In this document: piece after piece, positions 32,828-41,467 of the stretch
Numbering within the stretch: the stretch's first letter is position 1
Layout: each line of letters opens with the position of its first letter
NCBI RefSeq assembly: GCF_001552635.1
Contig: NZ_BCRO01000043.1
Span: 62,001-126,000 of the forward strand
Origin: Actinomadura hibisca NBRC 15177
Lineage (GTDB): Bacteria > Actinomycetota > Actinomycetes > Streptosporangiales > Streptosporangiaceae
Direction: 5' to 3'
Length of the DNA stretch: 64,000 bases
The notes under the pieces: generated by a model
Databases searched by the model: none
What the model was told of the DNA's origin: nothing
Seen by the model: the letters and a program-made list of their open reading frames with translations, nothing else
Made by a program: the position numbers and the translations under genes

Positions 32828-33565
32828 CTAATCCGTGCCGGGCGGGATCGCGTGCGAGGCGATGCCGCGCACCAGGACGTCCAGGCCGAACGCGAAGCGC
32901 TCCTCCCCGGTGCCCGAGGTCAGCTCGTCCGCCATCGCGATGATGTTGGGGAACCGGTCGGGCGGGAGCTTGCCGAAGTACTCGCGGACCTCCCCGATGC
33001 GCTGCGCGAAGTGCTCCTGCACGTCACCCTCCCCGACCCGGGCCTGGTAGGCGGTCTCCTCGATGGCGCTGGAGCTCACGAGCATGCCGAGCGCGTCCAC
33101 CGCCAGGGCCGCGATGCGCGGCGGCACCCCGCCCGCGCGCATGGCGCCGAGCTGGGCGTCGGCGATCCGCAACAGGCCGGCGCCGGTGGGGATCAGGCCG
33201 AGATGGGCGCGCGCGATGTCGCGGTGCGCGGTCCACACCCGGCGGCCGGCGTGGGCGATCTCCTTGAGCTGCTCCTGCCAGCGCGCCGGGTCGGGCCGCT
33301 CGGGCAGCTCGACCTCCCCGGCGACGCGGTCGAGCATCAGCTCCACCAGCTCGTCCTTGCCGGAGACGTGCGCGTAGAGCGAGGCCGGGCCGGTGTCCAG
33401 CTCCTGGGCGACGCGGCGCATGCTGACCGCGTCCAGCCCCTCGGCGTCCAGGACGCCCAGCGCGGTGGTGACGATCAGGTCGGCGGTGAGCCGGCGGCGC
33501 GGCGGCGCGCCGCGGCGGGGACGGCGGCCCGGCGGGGTCGGCATCGGCGCGTCGGCACCGGTCAC
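32828..33565 (-). CDS. TetR family transcriptional repressor
   Basis: 245 residues from GTG 33563-33565, preceded by AGGAGGG; an internal ATG at 33542-33544 is less favoured. The N-terminal helix-turn-helix (about 30-75) reads VSMRRVAQELDTGPASLYAHVSGKDEL, close to TetR(class D)-like regulators. The C-terminal ligand-binding domain resembles the tetracycline-repressor C-terminal family. It is divergent from an MFS exporter with three palindromes in the gap, so it very likely represses both genes until the exported compound binds. Confidence 0.9.
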   Translation of the reverse strand: MTGADAPMPTPPGRRPRRGAPPRRRLTADLIVTTALGVLDAEGLDAVSMRRVAQELDTGPASLYAHVSGKDELVELMLDRVAGEVELPERPDPARWQEQLKEIAHAGRRVWTAHRDIARAHLGLIPTGAGLLRIADAQLGAMRAGGVPPRIAALAVDALGMLVSSSAIEETAYQARVGEGDVQEHFAQRIGEVREYFGKLPPDRFPNIIAMADELTSGTGEERFAFGLDVLVRGIASHAIPPGTD

Positions 33566-33608
33566 GGCGGCCCTCCTGAGGATCACGTTGCGAGCACGAA
33601 CATCGTAC

Positions 33609-33663
33609 TTGACACGAACACTGTTCTTCTTTAGAACTATGTTCGCCATAACGAACACTGTTC
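33609..33663. promoter_or_regulatory. Triple TetR operator overlapping the MFS promoter
   Basis: GAACACTGTTC occurs exactly twice (33616-33626 and 33653-33663) and is a perfect palindrome about a central base. A weaker copy, GAACTATGTTC, lies at 33634-33644. Starts are 18 and 19 bases apart, near two helical turns. A TTGACA -35 box (33609-33614) and TAGAAC 17 bases later (33632-33637) drive the MFS gene, so bound repressor would block polymerase. Confidence 0.8.
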
Positions 33664-33689
33664 TTCCCGCATCCCCCCGGAGGCCCCGA

Positions 33690-35150
33690 ATGAGCACGAC
33701 CCCCTACCGATGGCGCTGGCCGGCGCTGGCGGTGATCCTCGCCGGCGAGGTCATGGACATGCTGGACACCGTCATCACCAACATCGCCGCGCCCACCATC
33801 CGCGCCGACCTCGGCGGCTCCCCCGCGACCGTGCAGTGGCTGGCGGCCGGGTACACCCTGGCCATGGCGGTCGGCCTGGTCACCGGCGGCCGGCTGGGCG
33901 ACCTGTACGGGCGCCGCCGCATGTTCCTGGTCGGGGTGGCCGGGTTCACGCTGGCCTCGCTGCTGTGCGGGATCGCGTTCTCGCCCGGGACGCTGGTCGG
34001 CGCCCGGCTGCTCCAGGGCCTGTTCGGCGCGCTGATGTTGCCGCAGGGCCTCGGCATGATCAAGCAGATGTTCCCGCCCGCGCGGTTGGGAGCGGCGTTC
34101 GGGCTGTTCGGTCCGGTGCTGGGCCTGTCGTCGGTCGGCGGGCCGACGCTGGCCGGGGTGCTGGTGGACGCCGACCTGTTCGGCACCGGCTGGCGGATGA
34201 TCTTCCTGATCAACCTGCCGCTGGGCCTGGCGGCGCTGCTGGCCGGCTGGCGGTTCCTGCCCGCCGGGCGGGAGGAGGGCGCGGCCCGGCTCGACCTGGG
34301 CGGCGCGCTGCTGGTGTCGGCCGGCGCGGGCCTGCTGGTCTACCCGCTGGTGCAGGGGCGCGAGCTCGGCTGGCCGTGGTGGACCTTCGCCATGATGGCC
34401 GCCGCCGTCGCGGTGTTCGCGGCGTTCGGCGTCCACCAGGTGCGGCGGCGGCGCGCGGGCGGCGACCCGCTGGTCGTGCCGAGCCTGTTCGGCAAGCGCG
34501 CCTTCACCGGCGGGCTGGTGCTGAGCCTGGCGTTCTTCGCCGCCGTCGCGGGCTTCGGCCTGGTGTTCTCGCTCTACCTCCAGACGGGCCTCGGCTACTC
34601 CCCCGTCAAGGCGGGCCTGGCGCAGATCCCGTGGTCGGCGGGGATCATCGCCGGGTTCGGCCTGGCGCAGGCGGGGCGGCGGCTCGGCCGGGGCCTGCTG
34701 CACGTCGGGCTGGTCGTCATGACCGCCGGGACGGGCGTGACGCTGGCCGTCCTCCAGCTGGCCGGGACCGGCGTCGGGCCCTGGCGGCTCGCCCCGGGGC
34801 TGGTCGTGCTGGGGATCGGCATGGGCATGGCGATGGCCCCGCTCTTCGACATCGTGCTGGGCGGCGTCGAACTCGCCGAGACCGGCTCGGCGGGCGGCAC
34901 GCTCACCGCCGTGCAGCAGCTCGGCGGCGCGCTCGGCGCGGCGGTGCTGGGCACGGTGTTCTTCGCGCGGGCCGGTGACGCGGCCGGGCCCGGAGCGGCG
35001 GGGACGATGCTGGAGACCGCGATGCGGGCCACGTTGTGGGTCGAGATCGCGCTGTTCGCGCTGGCGTTCGCGCTGGTGTTCCTGCTGCCCCGGCACGCCC
35101 GCCCGGAGCAGGACGCCGAGACCGGCGCCGGGGTGCCCGTCGCGGTGTGA
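33690..35150 (+). CDS. MFS drug exporter, DHA2 (14-helix) family
   Basis: 486 residues. About 14 hydrophobic helices. Motif A-like GGRLGDLYGRRRMF follows helix 2 and the opening segment EVMDMLDTVITNIAAPTI matches motif D1 of DHA2 exporters. GGAGG precedes the ATG. It faces the TetR gene across 124 bases containing three operators. The likely role is proton-driven efflux of a toxic small molecule; the substrate is unknown. Confidence 0.92.
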   Translation: MSTTPYRWRWPALAVILAGEVMDMLDTVITNIAAPTIRADLGGSPATVQWLAAGYTLAMAVGLVTGGRLGDLYGRRRMFLVGVAGFTLASLLCGIAFSPGTLVGARLLQGLFGALMLPQGLGMIKQMFPPARLGAAFGLFGPVLGLSSVGGPTLAGVLVDADLFGTGWRMIFLINLPLGLAALLAGWRFLPAGREEGAARLDLGGALLVSAGAGLLVYPLVQGRELGWPWWTFAMMAAAVAVFAAFGVHQVRRRRAGGDPLVVPSLFGKRAFTGGLVLSLAFFAAVAGFGLVFSLYLQTGLGYSPVKAGLAQIPWSAGIIAGFGLAQAGRRLGRGLLHVGLVVMTAGTGVTLAVLQLAGTGVGPWRLAPGLVVLGIGMGMAMAPLFDIVLGGVELAETGSAGGTLTAVQQLGGALGAAVLGTVFFARAGDAAGPGAAGTMLETAMRATLWVEIALFALAFALVFLLPRHARPEQDAETGAGVPVAV

Positions 35151-35172
35151 CGGGCACCCCGGCAACGGCGGG

Positions 35173-35201
35173 CGGGCACGGGGCTGCGCGCCCCGTGCCC
35201 G
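35173..35201. terminator. Bidirectional terminator
   Basis: 11-bp perfect stem CGGGCACGGGG (35173-35183) with 35191-35201 and a 7-base loop, between the MFS gene and the convergent LLM gene. Confidence 0.75.
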
Positions 35202-35208
35202 TCCGTCG

Positions 35209-36135
35209 TCACAACTTGGACTGGACCTCGGCGGCCAGCAGCTCCAGGTGGCCCAGGTCGTGCAGGTCCAGGACCTGGAGGTAGAGGCAGTCCGCGCCCA
35301 GCTCGGCGAACTTGCCGATCTTGTCCACCAGCTCGGCGGGCGTGCCGGCCAGGCCGTTCTCGCGCAGCTCGGCCACGTCGCGGCCGATGGCGTCGGCGCG
35401 GCGCTTGATCTCGGCCTCGTCGCGGCCGCAGCACACCACCTGGGCGGCGGAGTAGGCCATCGGCCGGGTGCGGTCCTGGGCCTCGCAGGCGGCGCGGACG
35501 CGGCCGAACGCGACGGCGGTGTCGTCCGGCTTGTGGAACGGCACGTTGTACTCGTCGGCGTAGGTGGCCGCCAGGCGCGGCGTGCGCTTGGCCCCGAAGC
35601 CGCCGATGAGCACCGGCGGGCCCTCGGGGCGGGCGGGCTTGGGCAGCGCCGGGGAGTCCTTCAGCGTGTAGTGCGCGCCGTCGAAGTCGAAGGTCTCGCC
35701 CTGCGGGGTGCGCCACAGCCCGGTGATGATCTGGAGCTGCTCCTCCAGCCGCTCGAACCGCTCGTTCAGGCTCGGGAACGGGATGCCGTAGGCGGTGTGC
35801 TCCTGCTCGAACCAGCCGGTGCCGACGCCGAAGTCGACCCGGCCGCCGCTCATCCGGTCCACCTGCGCGACCGAGATCGCGAGCGGGCCGGGCAGCCGGA
35901 AGGTCGCCGCGGTCATCAGGGTGCCCAGCCGGATGCGGCTGGTCTCGCGGGCGAGCCCGGCGAGGGTGATCCAGGCGTCGGTGGGGCCGGGCTCGCCGGA
36001 CACCTCGCCCATCTTCAGGTAGTGGTCGGAGCGGTAGAAGGCGTCGAAGTCCAGGTCCTCGGTGGCCTTCGCGACCGCCAGAAGGGTCTCGTAGCCGGCC
36101 CCCTGCTGGGGCTCGGTGAAGATGCGGAGTCGCAT
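35209..36135 (-). CDS. LLM class flavin-dependent oxidoreductase (F420 type)
   Basis: 308 residues of the luciferase-like monooxygenase TIM barrel. Seen: the start MRLRIFTEPQQGAGYETLL, YRSDHYLKM, RLGTLMTAATFRLPGPLA and GRVDFGVGTGWFEQEH, the cofactor-loop signature of F420-dependent actinobacterial members. Substrate unknown. No operon partner: convergent with the MFS gene and separated from the LPXTG gene. Confidence 0.9.
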   Translation of the reverse strand: MRLRIFTEPQQGAGYETLLAVAKATEDLDFDAFYRSDHYLKMGEVSGEPGPTDAWITLAGLARETSRIRLGTLMTAATFRLPGPLAISVAQVDRMSGGRVDFGVGTGWFEQEHTAYGIPFPSLNERFERLEEQLQIITGLWRTPQGETFDFDGAHYTLKDSPALPKPARPEGPPVLIGGFGAKRTPRLAATYADEYNVPFHKPDDTAVAFGRVRAACEAQDRTRPMAYSAAQVVCCGRDEAEIKRRADAIGRDVAELRENGLAGTPAELVDKIGKFAELGADCLYLQVLDLHDLGHLELLAAEVQSKL

Positions 36136-36222
36136 GGCCCCATCCTGCTACCTACCGCGAGGCGGGGGCGACGCGGGGCCCGGACGCCGCTTCCGTTCTC
36201 CGGGCCCCGCGTCGCGGATCGG

Positions 36223-37482
36223 TCAGTCCTGCGGCCTGCGGCGCGCCCGCGCAAGCCGGGACAGGATGAGGCCGCCGCCCACCAGGGCGAGCGACGCGTC
36301 GACCATGGCGCTGCTCTCGACGCCGGTACGTGGCAGCTCGCGCAACTGTTGTCCCGGCACGGCCGGGGCGGTCACGGCGGGCCGTTCGGCGGGCTTGCGG
36401 GGGCGCAGGGCGGGCGCGGCGGCGGCACGCGCCGTGCGGACCTTCCGCATCCGGTGCGCGGCCGGGGCGACGGCCGCCGGGCGGGCGATCCGGGTGCGGA
36501 CGCTGGCCCGGTTGTTGGCGGTGTTGACCTCGTAGGTCTTGGTGGTCGCCGCCGAGGGGGCGAGGACGGCCGTGCCGGGCTTGTTCTTGGGCATGACGCG
36601 GGTGTGGATGGTCTTGCTCTTCCCCGCCGGGAGCGAGCCGACCTCGCACAGGTACACGCTGGACTTGTACGGGCTCTTGGCGTCGGACGTCTCCGTGCGG
36701 GTGCAGGCGCTGTCGTTCTCCAGGACCTCGGCGGGCACCGAGGAGGTGACCACCACCTCCTCGGCGACGCCCGGACCGGTGTTGCGCACGGTCGTGGTGT
36801 AGGAGACGACCTCGCCGGGACGGACGGTGCCCGGCCCCTTCTTGGCCAGCGACACGTCGGCCACGTCGGCGACGATGGACGCCGGGAACTCCTCGGTCGT
36901 CTGCGTCCGGCCCGACGTCACCACCGCCGTGCTCGTCACGTGCTCGCGCGGCTTCGCGCTGGTCGCCACCTTGGCGGTGAACACGCCCGCGACGGTCTCG
37001 CCGGACCCGACCTCGCCGAGCTGGCAGACCGCCCGGCCGCCCTTGCCGGAACCCGCGCTGGAGAAGGAGCAGTTCTGGGAGCCGGAGACGAACTCCAGCG
37101 ACTCGGGCAGGGTCGTGGTGAACACCGTGGGCCCCGCGTCCAGCGGGCCCTTGCCCGTCACGGCGAACGGCCAGTTGTAGGTGCGGCCGGGCACCAGCGG
37201 CACGCCGGGCGCGGCGGTGTGGACGTCGAACGTGCCGGGCTTGGCGCGGGCGGCGGTCGCGAGCTGCTGCCGCTGCTTGCGGTGGTGCCGGTGCTTGTGG
37301 ACCCGGTGCTTGACGGTCGTGGTGACCGTTGCGGCCGCCCGCCGCTCGCGCGGCTGCGCCTGCACCGGCCCGTCGGCCGCCGCCGTCCCCGCGACGCCGG
37401 GCAACGGGACCAGCCCGAGCAGCGGGGCCGCGGTCACCACGGCCAGGCCGACGACGGCGCGGCCCTTCCCTCTCCGGAGCAT
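36223..37482 (-). CDS. Cell-wall-anchored DUF11-repeat protein with LPXTG motif
   Basis: 419 residues. Signal peptide about 1-36. A basic His/Arg/Lys stretch follows (about 50-80, including VKHRVHKHRHHRKQR). Then two immunoglobulin-like domains of the DUF11 type (about 85-200 and 205-320, the second with YTTTVRNTGPGVAEEVVV) and an Arg/Ala/Pro-rich stalk (about 325-375). The sorting signal is LPRTG followed by a hydrophobic segment and the basic tail RARRRPQD. A class E or similar sortase is needed, and none is in the window. Structural surface protein; adhesion or spore-surface role is speculation. Confidence 0.85.
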   Translation of the reverse strand: MLRRGKGRAVVGLAVVTAAPLLGLVPLPGVAGTAAADGPVQAQPRERRAAATVTTTVKHRVHKHRHHRKQRQQLATAARAKPGTFDVHTAAPGVPLVPGRTYNWPFAVTGKGPLDAGPTVFTTTLPESLEFVSGSQNCSFSSAGSGKGGRAVCQLGEVGSGETVAGVFTAKVATSAKPREHVTSTAVVTSGRTQTTEEFPASIVADVADVSLAKKGPGTVRPGEVVSYTTTVRNTGPGVAEEVVVTSSVPAEVLENDSACTRTETSDAKSPYKSSVYLCEVGSLPAGKSKTIHTRVMPKNKPGTAVLAPSAATTKTYEVNTANNRASVRTRIARPAAVAPAAHRMRKVRTARAAAAPALRPRKPAERPAVTAPAVPGQQLRELPRTGVESSAMVDASLALVGGGLILSRLARARRRPQD

Positions 37483-37733
37483 GATGGTCCCCCTGACCTG
37501 GCCGGACAGCTTGATCGACTCCGTTTCTAGCCCGGTCCCGATGATCTACCTAGCGCTGTGTCGGCGTGTCGTCACCGGGGGTGCCGTCAACCTTCGGTCA
37601 AGCCGCCGGAACGCCCCGCCCCGCTGGCCGCGAAGGTCAGAGATAGGGCGCTTTTGCCAATATTTGTCGCGGAAGGCGCGGGCGGAACGGTTGAATCGGC
37701 GGGACCCGTCCGCGACCCGTGGAGCTGACCGAC

Positions 37734-38765
37734 ATGGCCGTGTTCGGCGTGGACTACGCCTGGGGACGTCCCGGCCCGGCCGCGCTCAAGCGCGCCGGAG
37801 TCAAGTTCGTCTGCCGCTACCTCTCCCACGACACCACCGGCAAGAACCTGACCAGGGCCGAGGCCGAGCAGCTGTCGGACGCCGGGCTGTGGCTGGTGGT
37901 GGTGTGGGAGACGACCGCCAGCCGCGCGCTGTCGGGCCGGGCGGGCGGCGTCGCCGACGCGCGCGACGCCGACCGGCAGGCCCGCGCGCTCGGGATGCCG
38001 TCCGGGCGGCCCGTCTACTTCGCCGTCGACTTCGACGCCACGTCCGGGCAGCAGGCCGCCATCAGCGCCTACCTGGACGGCGCGGCCAGCGTGATCGGCC
38101 GGGCGCGCGTCGGGCTGTACGGCGGGTACGGGCCGGTGAAGCGCGCGCTGGACGCGGGCAAGGCCGCCTGGGCGTGGCAGACCTACGCGTGGTCGGGCGG
38201 CCGCTGGGACCAGCGCGCCCAGTTGCAGCAGTACTCCAACGACCACGTCATCAACGGCGTGGGCGTGGACTACGACCGCGCCGTCGCGGCCGACTACGGG
38301 CAGTGGCGCGTGGGCGTCGCGCCGGGAGGAGACGAGGACGTGCCCGACTACGTCTCGGTGGGGGCCACCGCCGAACAGCCGCTGCCGCCGGGGGTGTGGA
38401 CCACCGTCACCTGGGACGTCGAGTACGCCGACGCGACCGGCCAGCATCCCGACCGGGGCGGCGCGGACGTGCTGGGCGGCCCGGCGCACTACTCGCTGAC
38501 GGCGTCGGTGCGGCTGCGCGGCGTCCCGGCGGGCACGCGCGTGCAGGCCCGCGCGATCGAGGCCGACCCCGCCGACGCGGCGAAGTTCGACACCGGGGCG
38601 GTGCAGGACTTCGCGTCGGCGGGCGAGGAGACGAACGTGCTGTACGGGGTGGCGGCCGACAACGTCGGTAAGGACCGGCGGGTGCGTTTCCAGGTCGTGC
38701 AGCACGGCACGGCTCCGGCGCGCATCGCGGGCGGCACGGCCAAGCTGCTCTTCTGGCGGAGTTGA
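37734..38765 (+). CDS. DUF1906 glycoside hydrolase-like protein
   Basis: 343 residues from the ATG at 37734, chosen because GGAGC lies 8 bases before. The N-terminal ~195 residues are the GH25-like TIM-barrel DUF1906 domain (as in Rv2525c): FGVDYAWGRPGPAALKRAG, FVCRYLSHDTTGKNLT, PVYFAVDFDAT, GLYGGYGPVKRAL and LQQYSNDHVINGVGVDYD. The remaining ~140 residues form a beta-rich domain. No signal peptide is seen at this start, unlike the Tat-exported Rv2525c. Cell wall glycan binding or cleavage is the usual guess. Divergent from the LPXTG protein. Confidence 0.85.
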   Translation: MAVFGVDYAWGRPGPAALKRAGVKFVCRYLSHDTTGKNLTRAEAEQLSDAGLWLVVVWETTASRALSGRAGGVADARDADRQARALGMPSGRPVYFAVDFDATSGQQAAISAYLDGAASVIGRARVGLYGGYGPVKRALDAGKAAWAWQTYAWSGGRWDQRAQLQQYSNDHVINGVGVDYDRAVAADYGQWRVGVAPGGDEDVPDYVSVGATAEQPLPPGVWTTVTWDVEYADATGQHPDRGGADVLGGPAHYSLTASVRLRGVPAGTRVQARAIEADPADAAKFDTGAVQDFASAGEETNVLYGVAADNVGKDRRVRFQVVQHGTAPARIAGGTAKLLFWRS

Positions 38766-38774
38766 GGCGCGGCG

Positions 38775-39047
38775 TCAGATATCGTCGTCGCGCTCGGCGA
38801 CGACGCGGGCGGCATTGTGCACGACGCGCGTCTGCGTCTCGATGTGCTCCAGGATGCGGCGCTGCCGTTCGCGCAGGTCACGGAAGGCCCAGACGGCCGC
38901 CAGCGCGGCCCCGGCCAGCGCCGCGGCGAGCGCGGCGCGCACCGCCGGGGCGGGGGCGAGGACGGCGACCGCGGCGGCCCCCGCGCAGGCCGCCGCGGTG
39001 CCGAGCGCCCACCGGACACGGGCCGCGCGTGCGCGCATCGCTGACAC
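38775..39047 (-). CDS. Small membrane protein with two hydrophobic segments
   Basis: 90 residues; start GTG 39045-39047 or ATG 39036-39038. Two hydrophobic Ala/Leu/Val segments (about 13-32 and 35-53) are followed by a charged, helical, possibly coiled-coil tail (LRERQRRILEHIETQTRVVHN). No family recognised. Convergent with the DUF1906 gene with a 9-base gap. Confidence 0.6.
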   Translation of the reverse strand: MSAMRARAARVRWALGTAAACAGAAAVAVLAPAPAVRAALAAALAGAALAAVWAFRDLRERQRRILEHIETQTRVVHNAARVVAERDDDI

Positions 39048-39198
39048 TCCTTCGCCCCGGGGAGCGGAGCTCCTGACCTGGTCCGGCCACCCCAGTCTGC
39101 GCCTCTGTCAAGGCCGCAACAACCGGTCAGATCTGGAAATCTTTTCAGATTGCGAGAATCCCAACCCCTTGTGAGAATTCCCTTTCCGGGTGAGAATC

Positions 39199-39576
39199 TC
39201 AGCGCCCGTCCGGTTCCCCGTACAGCGCACGCAGAAAGGCCAGCGCCATGCGCCGCTTGTCGCCGGCGTCGGTGCGCAGGTCGGCGAAGTAGGCGTTCAG
39301 CTCCTCCAGCTCGCGCAGCGCCTCGCCCAGCGGGGCCGCGCCCGCCGGCTCCCGGCCCTCGCCCACCCGCACCAGATCGCCCGCGCGCCATTGCAGGGCC
39401 GCCTCGACCGCGGCGCGGGTGCGCGCCTGCGGCCAGCGCTCGCCGGTCTCCAGGTTGTAGATCGTCTTGACCGTCACCCCGGCGCGCTCGGCCAGCCGCT
39501 CCTGGGTGAGGCCGAGCGAGCCGCGCCGCGCCACCACGTACTTGGCGACCCGCTCCCGGTCCAGCTCTCCGGCCAT
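39199..39576 (-). CDS. XRE-family helix-turn-helix protein
   Basis: 125 residues. The HTH is at about 12-55: RRGSLGLTQERLAERAGVTVKTIYNLETGERWPQ. The C-terminal half is helical (LGEALRELEELNAYFADLRTDAGDKRR). A one-gene regulator of the XRE type without a separate sensor domain. It is divergent from the coiled-coil membrane protein at 39746, separated by 169 bases of AT-richer sequence likely to hold both promoters. It could also reach the cyclophane locus at 40223, but this is only proximity. Confidence 0.87.
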   Translation of the reverse strand: MAGELDRERVAKYVVARRGSLGLTQERLAERAGVTVKTIYNLETGERWPQARTRAAVEAALQWRAGDLVRVGEGREPAGAAPLGEALRELEELNAYFADLRTDAGDKRRMALAFLRALYGEPDGR

Positions 39577-39745
39577 GTGCTCAGCATGACGGAAACATTA
39601 AGGAACATCCAGTAACCGCCAGTTGAATATTTCCTACGAGCCGGTTTCCGGTTATTACCAGACAGTCCTTGTTTTCTTACCGGTAGGTTCCTACGCTGGA
39701 CCGCGGGGCACCGATCCCCGGGCCCCGACACGAAGGGGCGGAACC
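39577..39745. promoter_or_regulatory. Divergent promoter region, AT-rich
   Basis: The stretch 39590-39690 is markedly AT-richer than the surroundings, with TTGAAT, TATTTCC, TTATTACC and a TTGTTTTCTTACC segment. It lies between an XRE regulator and a coiled-coil gene. Exact boxes are not decided. Confidence 0.4.
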
Positions 39746-40057
39746 GTGATTGAGGAAGGACCGATCACCGTCGAGCTGGCCCTGGCCGAACTGCGCCGCG
39801 GCGTCGACGTCCGGCTGGCGAACCTGGAGGGCCAGCTCGCGCTGCTGTTCCAGCGCAACGAACTGCACGAACGCCAGATGGCCGACCAGACGCGCCTGGT
39901 CGCCGAGCTGGAGGACCGGCTCAGCGCCAGCGAGCGCGAGCAGGTGACCCGCGGCCACCTGGACAACCGTTTCCGGCACACCGTCTCGCTGCTGTCGATG
40001 CTGGCCGCCGCCGCGTCGGTGGCGGTCGCCCTGTTCGCCACCGTCCTGGGGCCCTGA
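39746..40057 (+). CDS. Small coiled-coil protein with C-terminal membrane helix
   Basis: 103 residues from a GTG start. Residues about 5-70 are strongly helical and charged with heptad spacing (LALAELRRGVDVRLANLEGQLALLF, then QMADQTRLVAELEDRLSASE). Residues about 78-100 (HTVSLLSMLAAAASVAVALFA) form one membrane helix. Family not recognised. Tail-anchored topology with the coiled coil in the cytoplasm is likely. Confidence 0.6.
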   Translation: MIEEGPITVELALAELRRGVDVRLANLEGQLALLFQRNELHERQMADQTRLVAELEDRLSASEREQVTRGHLDNRFRHTVSLLSMLAAAASVAVALFATVLGP

Positions 40058-40059
40058 CC

Positions 40060-40078
40060 CCGGTCCGGTACGGACCGG
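40060..40078 (+). terminator. Short hairpin after the coiled-coil gene
   Basis: CCGGTCCG (40060-40067) and CGGACCGG (40071-40078) pair perfectly over a 3-base loop and are followed by TTTGG. Lies 2 bases past the stop codon. Confidence 0.5.
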
Positions 40079-40222
40079 TTTGGCCGAGATCGGCAGCACA
40101 GGTTTGACGATCTCCACGGTCGAGCATGGAGTCGGGCAGGCGGCACCGCGGCCCGTTGCCGCGTGCCTCCTGCCCCCTCAGCGCAGCGCCGCGCTCGGAT
40201 CTCGTTCGGGGAGCTGATCAGC

Positions 40223-41467
40223 GTGGCCATCGACGGCGGGCCGGGCGGCCCCGCGGCCGGAACGGCGGCCGAGTGGCCGCTGGACCTCGACGTGGGCGCC
40301 CTTCTGGAGAGCGGCTGGCGGCCCACGCCGTTCCGGCAGTTCATCCTGAAGGTGCACAGCCGCTGCAACCTGGCCTGCGACTACTGCTACATGTACGAGA
40401 TGGCCGACCAGGGCTGGCGGCGGCAGCCCCGGCGCATGTCCCGGCCGATCGTGGAGCGGGCCGCGCGGCGCGTCGCCGAGCACGTCCGCGCGCACGGCCT
40501 GACCGGGATCGACGTCATCCTGCACGGCGGCGAACCGCTGCTGGCGGGCGTCGAGCACCTGCGCCACACGTTGACGACCCTGCGCGCCGAACTGCCCGCC
40601 GACGTCGCCTGCCGTACCCGGGTGCAGACCAACGGCACGCTGCTCGGCCCGGCCTTCCTGCGCCTGTTCGAGGAGTTCGACGTGCAGGTCGGCGTCAGCC
40701 TCGACGGCGACGCCACGGGGCACGACCGGCACCGGCGGCACGCCGACGACCGGGGCAGCCACGCCGAGGTGCGGGCCGGACTGCAACGGTTGACCGAGCC
40801 GCGCTACCGCCACCTGTTCGACGGTCTGCTGTGCACCATCGACCTGCGCAACGACCCGATCGCCACCTACGAAGCGCTGCTGGAGTCCGGGCCGCCCACC
40901 GTCGACTTCCACCTGCCCTATGGCTCCTGGGACGAACCGCCCCCGGGCCGCGTGCCCGGCGACCCGGCCGCACCCTACGGCGAGTGGCTGGTGGCGGTGT
41001 TCGACCGCTGGTACGGCGCGCCGGTCCAGGAGACGCGGGTGCGCCTGTTCGGCGAGATCATGCGGCTGGTGCTGGGCCGCCCGTCGCGGACCGAGGCGGT
41101 AGGGCTGTCGCCCGCCGCGATGGTGGTCGTGGAGACCAACGGGGCGCTGGAGCAGGTGGACACGCTCAAGTCCGCCTACGAGGGGGCCTCCGCGACCCCG
41201 CTGCACGTGCTGCGCGACCCGTTCGACGCCGCGCTGCTGCTGCCGCCGGTGGCGGCCCGCCAGATCGGCGACCGCGCGCTGGCCGACCAGTGCAAAACCT
41301 GCACGGTCGGCCGGATCTGCGGCGGCGGCCACTACCCGAGCCGCTACCGGGCGGGCAGCGGCTTCCGCAACCCCTCGGTGTTCTGCCCGGACCTGTTCCG
41401 GCTCATCACCCACATCCGCCAGGTGGTGGCCCGGGACGTCGTCGCGATGCGGAAAGGCGGGCGATGA
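40223..41467 (+). CDS. fxsB: FxsB-type radical SAM/SPASM peptide maturase (cyclophane-forming)
   Basis: 414 residues from GTG 40223, preceded by GGGAG 10 bases upstream; a GTG at 40163 is an alternative. The radical SAM cluster is CNLACDYCYMYE, with C48, C52 and C55 binding the [4Fe-4S]. A glycine-rich SAM motif reads LHGGEPLLAG. The C-terminal SPASM-like region has CKTCTVGRICGGGHYPSRY and NPSVFCPDL cysteines for auxiliary clusters. FxsB enzymes join an aromatic ring carbon to the C-beta of a residue two positions later (F-x-S). The start of the next gene overlaps the stop (ATGA). The matching precursor is 4.3 kb downstream at 45730. Confidence 0.93.
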   Translation: MAIDGGPGGPAAGTAAEWPLDLDVGALLESGWRPTPFRQFILKVHSRCNLACDYCYMYEMADQGWRRQPRRMSRPIVERAARRVAEHVRAHGLTGIDVILHGGEPLLAGVEHLRHTLTTLRAELPADVACRTRVQTNGTLLGPAFLRLFEEFDVQVGVSLDGDATGHDRHRRHADDRGSHAEVRAGLQRLTEPRYRHLFDGLLCTIDLRNDPIATYEALLESGPPTVDFHLPYGSWDEPPPGRVPGDPAAPYGEWLVAVFDRWYGAPVQETRVRLFGEIMRLVLGRPSRTEAVGLSPAAMVVVETNGALEQVDTLKSAYEGASATPLHVLRDPFDAALLLPPVAARQIGDRALADQCKTCTVGRICGGGHYPSRYRAGSGFRNPSVFCPDLFRLITHIRQVVARDVVAMRKGGR

